Below, one piece after another: positions 62,833 through 64,000 of a DNA stretch of 64,000 nucleotides. Under the pieces are notes generated by a model. That model was not told the DNA's origin, made no database searches, and saw only the letters and a list, made by a program, of their open reading frames with translations. Numbering within the stretch: position 1 is the stretch's first letter; the number at the start of each line of letters is the position of its first letter. The stretch is taken from NCBI RefSeq assembly GCF_018398335.1, contig NZ_JAHBRX010000002.1, forward strand, positions 434,001-498,000, given 5' to 3'. Source of the stretch: Chelatococcus sp. HY11. GTDB lineage: Bacteria > Pseudomonadota > Alphaproteobacteria > Rhizobiales > Beijerinckiaceae. The translations under genes were made by a program, and so were the position numbers.

Positions 62833-64000
62833 TTATTCAGCCTGCACGACCGTCGTATGACGCGACGATCGCCAGTAGGCAAATACGGCGACAAACACAG
62901 CCGAAGCGAAGGCCATGCCAAGTCCGATGGTCACCACGGCTGAGGTAAATCCATACCGCCCCAAGAGAAAGCCCGCAAATGCGGGTCCAAGCGCATTGCC
63001 CGTGCGCTCGACGAGACGGAATATACCATAAAGTGAGCTCTCACTGATATCGCCCGAGAGCCCACGACCAAACTCGCCGACCAGCGCCGATTGCGGTGCG
63101 ATGCTGATGGCCTGCCCGATTCCAAACAGCCCGAGCATCAACGCGAGAACAAGCGGCTCCTCCGCGCTGATAAGCACACTGAGGCCGGAGAGCCCGGCCA
63201 CGATGCCTCCAAGCGCCACGAAGGGAGCACGCTGATTGAGCCGGCTCGCAAGCGCGGCGAAAGCCGGCACCAGGAGGACCATGGCGATCGGATAGACCAT
63301 CAGGAGCCGTCCGGTTGCCGCCTGCCCTGCCCCCAGCGCCTGCATGTGCAACGGCACGAGGAAGAAGCAGTAGGCCACCAGGATGATCTTGGCGGGCAGC
63401 GCGCATAGAAAAAACAGGCAGGCCAGCGGTGGCGAGGCGAGGATAGGGCCAAAGTCGCGCCAGCGGATGGTCGGCCCTTTGGGCGCGGAGCGGCGCTCAT
63501 CGCCGCGGCCGCCCGGCATGGCGATGAGCGCGAGAATGAGGCTCGCTCCAGCCACCAGGCCGGCGATCACGAAGGTCGCGCGTATCCCAAGACGATCAGC
63601 CAACATGCCGCCGATCGGCGGACCGCAGAGGCCCGCGACGAGGATCGCGCCGATGAACATCGCCATGCCGCTGGCGCGCTGGCGCAGATCCGTATGGTCG
63701 ATGACGAAGCCCTGGGCGCTGACGAACACGGCGGCGAAGCCAAGCCCAGATACCACGCGCGCGAGGGTCAGCATGACAAGGTCGGTTGCCATCGCGGACC
63801 CGATGTAGCCGACAAGGCCGAGGGCCGCGCCTATGATAAGGCTTGTGCGCCGGCCGAGCCGGTCCGTCACACCGCCAAGGATGGGCTGGGACAATGCGAC
63901 GACGGCGAGGAAAGCTACCATCGGCAGACTGGCGACCATATCCGGCGAAAGCCCGGGGATCGGCGCGGCGAGATCCTTGATATAGATCGGCAGGAAAGGT
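62833..64000 (-). CDS. MFS transporter, 5' end beyond the window
   Basis: The frame is open to the right edge (bases 63940-64000 read in frame), so the N-terminus is missing. About 388 residues with around eleven membrane helices are seen, including the MFS loop GGVTDRLGRRTS after the second helix. It belongs to the major facilitator superfamily, possibly a drug or metabolite exporter. It is the first visible gene of the operon with the binding protein, GNAT-like protein and alanine racemase. Substrate unknown. Confidence 0.88.
   Translation of the reverse strand, partial: PFLPIYIKDLAAPIPGLSPDMVASLPMVAFLAVVALSQPILGGVTDRLGRRTSLIIGAALGLVGYIGSAMATDLVMLTLARVVSGLGFAAVFVSAQGFVIDHTDLRQRASGMAMFIGAILVAGLCGPPIGGMLADRLGIRATFVIAGLVAGASLILALIAMPGGRGDERRSAPKGPTIRWRDFGPILASPPLACLFFLCALPAKIILVAYCFFLVPLHMQALGAGQAATGRLLMVYPIAMVLLVPAFAALASRLNQRAPFVALGGIVAGLSGLSVLISAEEPLVLALMLGLFGIGQAISIAPQSALVGEFGRGLSGDISESSLYGIFRLVERTGNALGPAFAGFLLGRYGFTSAVVTIGLGMAFASAVFVAVFAYWRSSRHTTVVQAE

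Noticed and set aside
1-64000. tRNA, rRNA, CRISPR, integrase or transposase genes
   Set aside because: I looked for cloverleaf-like intergenic segments, regular spacer repeats and mobile-element proteins and found none that could be supported.

Overview
The window is high-GC, densely packed DNA from a free-living, metabolically versatile alphaproteobacterium. The rhizobial-type L-rhamnose pathway (isomerase RhaI, fused aldolase/dehydrogenase RhaD, DeoR-type regulator), the many ABC importer operons and the stem-loop intergenic repeats suggest Hyphomicrobiales (Rhizobiales). The genus cannot be fixed from this sequence. I see no rRNA, tRNA, CRISPR array, prophage or intact insertion sequence.

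Layout. 0-3.4 kb: end of an M81/MlrC-type metallopeptidase, a RidA protein, a decayed stretch with remnants of a peptide-type ABC permease and a GntR regulator, then a cyclase-family metal hydrolase and a MarR regulator. 3.4-8.5 kb: a hybrid sensor kinase flanked by two OmpR-type response regulators, one in its operon and one divergent. 8.5-24.5 kb: an L-rhamnoside locus with rhaI, rhaD, a DeoR regulator, rhaK, two GH106 alpha-L-rhamnosidase-like enzymes without signal peptides and a CUT1 sugar importer. The likely logic is uptake of rhamnosides, cytoplasmic release of rhamnose, then isomerisation, phosphorylation and aldol cleavage. 24.5-34 kb: hydantoinase/oxoprolinase subunits A and B, an alpha/beta hydrolase lacking its nucleophile, a peptide-type ABC importer and a divergent GntR/UTRA regulator. 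34-40.6 kb: a second CUT1 importer, an enolase-superfamily sugar-acid dehydratase, a divergent LacI regulator with two palindromic operators, and an aldose-epimerase-like protein. 40.9-43.8 kb: an Hsp20-Lon proteostasis operon ending in a strong terminator. 44-47.3 kb: an ABC-2 exporter pair and a PAS-PAS-GGDEF protein. 47.6-52.2 kb: a LhgO-like FAD oxidoreductase convergent with another peptide-type importer. 52.8-59.7 kb: a five-gene stress operon, PrkA kinase, YeaH/DUF444, SpoVR, a class III cyclase fused to an RsbW-like ATPase, and a STAS antagonist. 59.9-64 kb: an overlapping operon of an MFS transporter, a lone ABC substrate-binding protein, a GNAT-like protein and alanine racemase.

The strongest candidate for something undescribed is the 52.8-59.7 kb operon. 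It places a cyclic-nucleotide-cyclase/anti-sigma-kinase fusion and its STAS partner in the same transcription unit as the conserved PrkA-YeaH-SpoVR stress module. Other notable points are the nucleophile-less hydrolase inside a hydantoinase operon, four ABC importers with no ATPase gene nearby, and a pair of LacI-type operators 65 bp apart, one of them inside the regulated gene.
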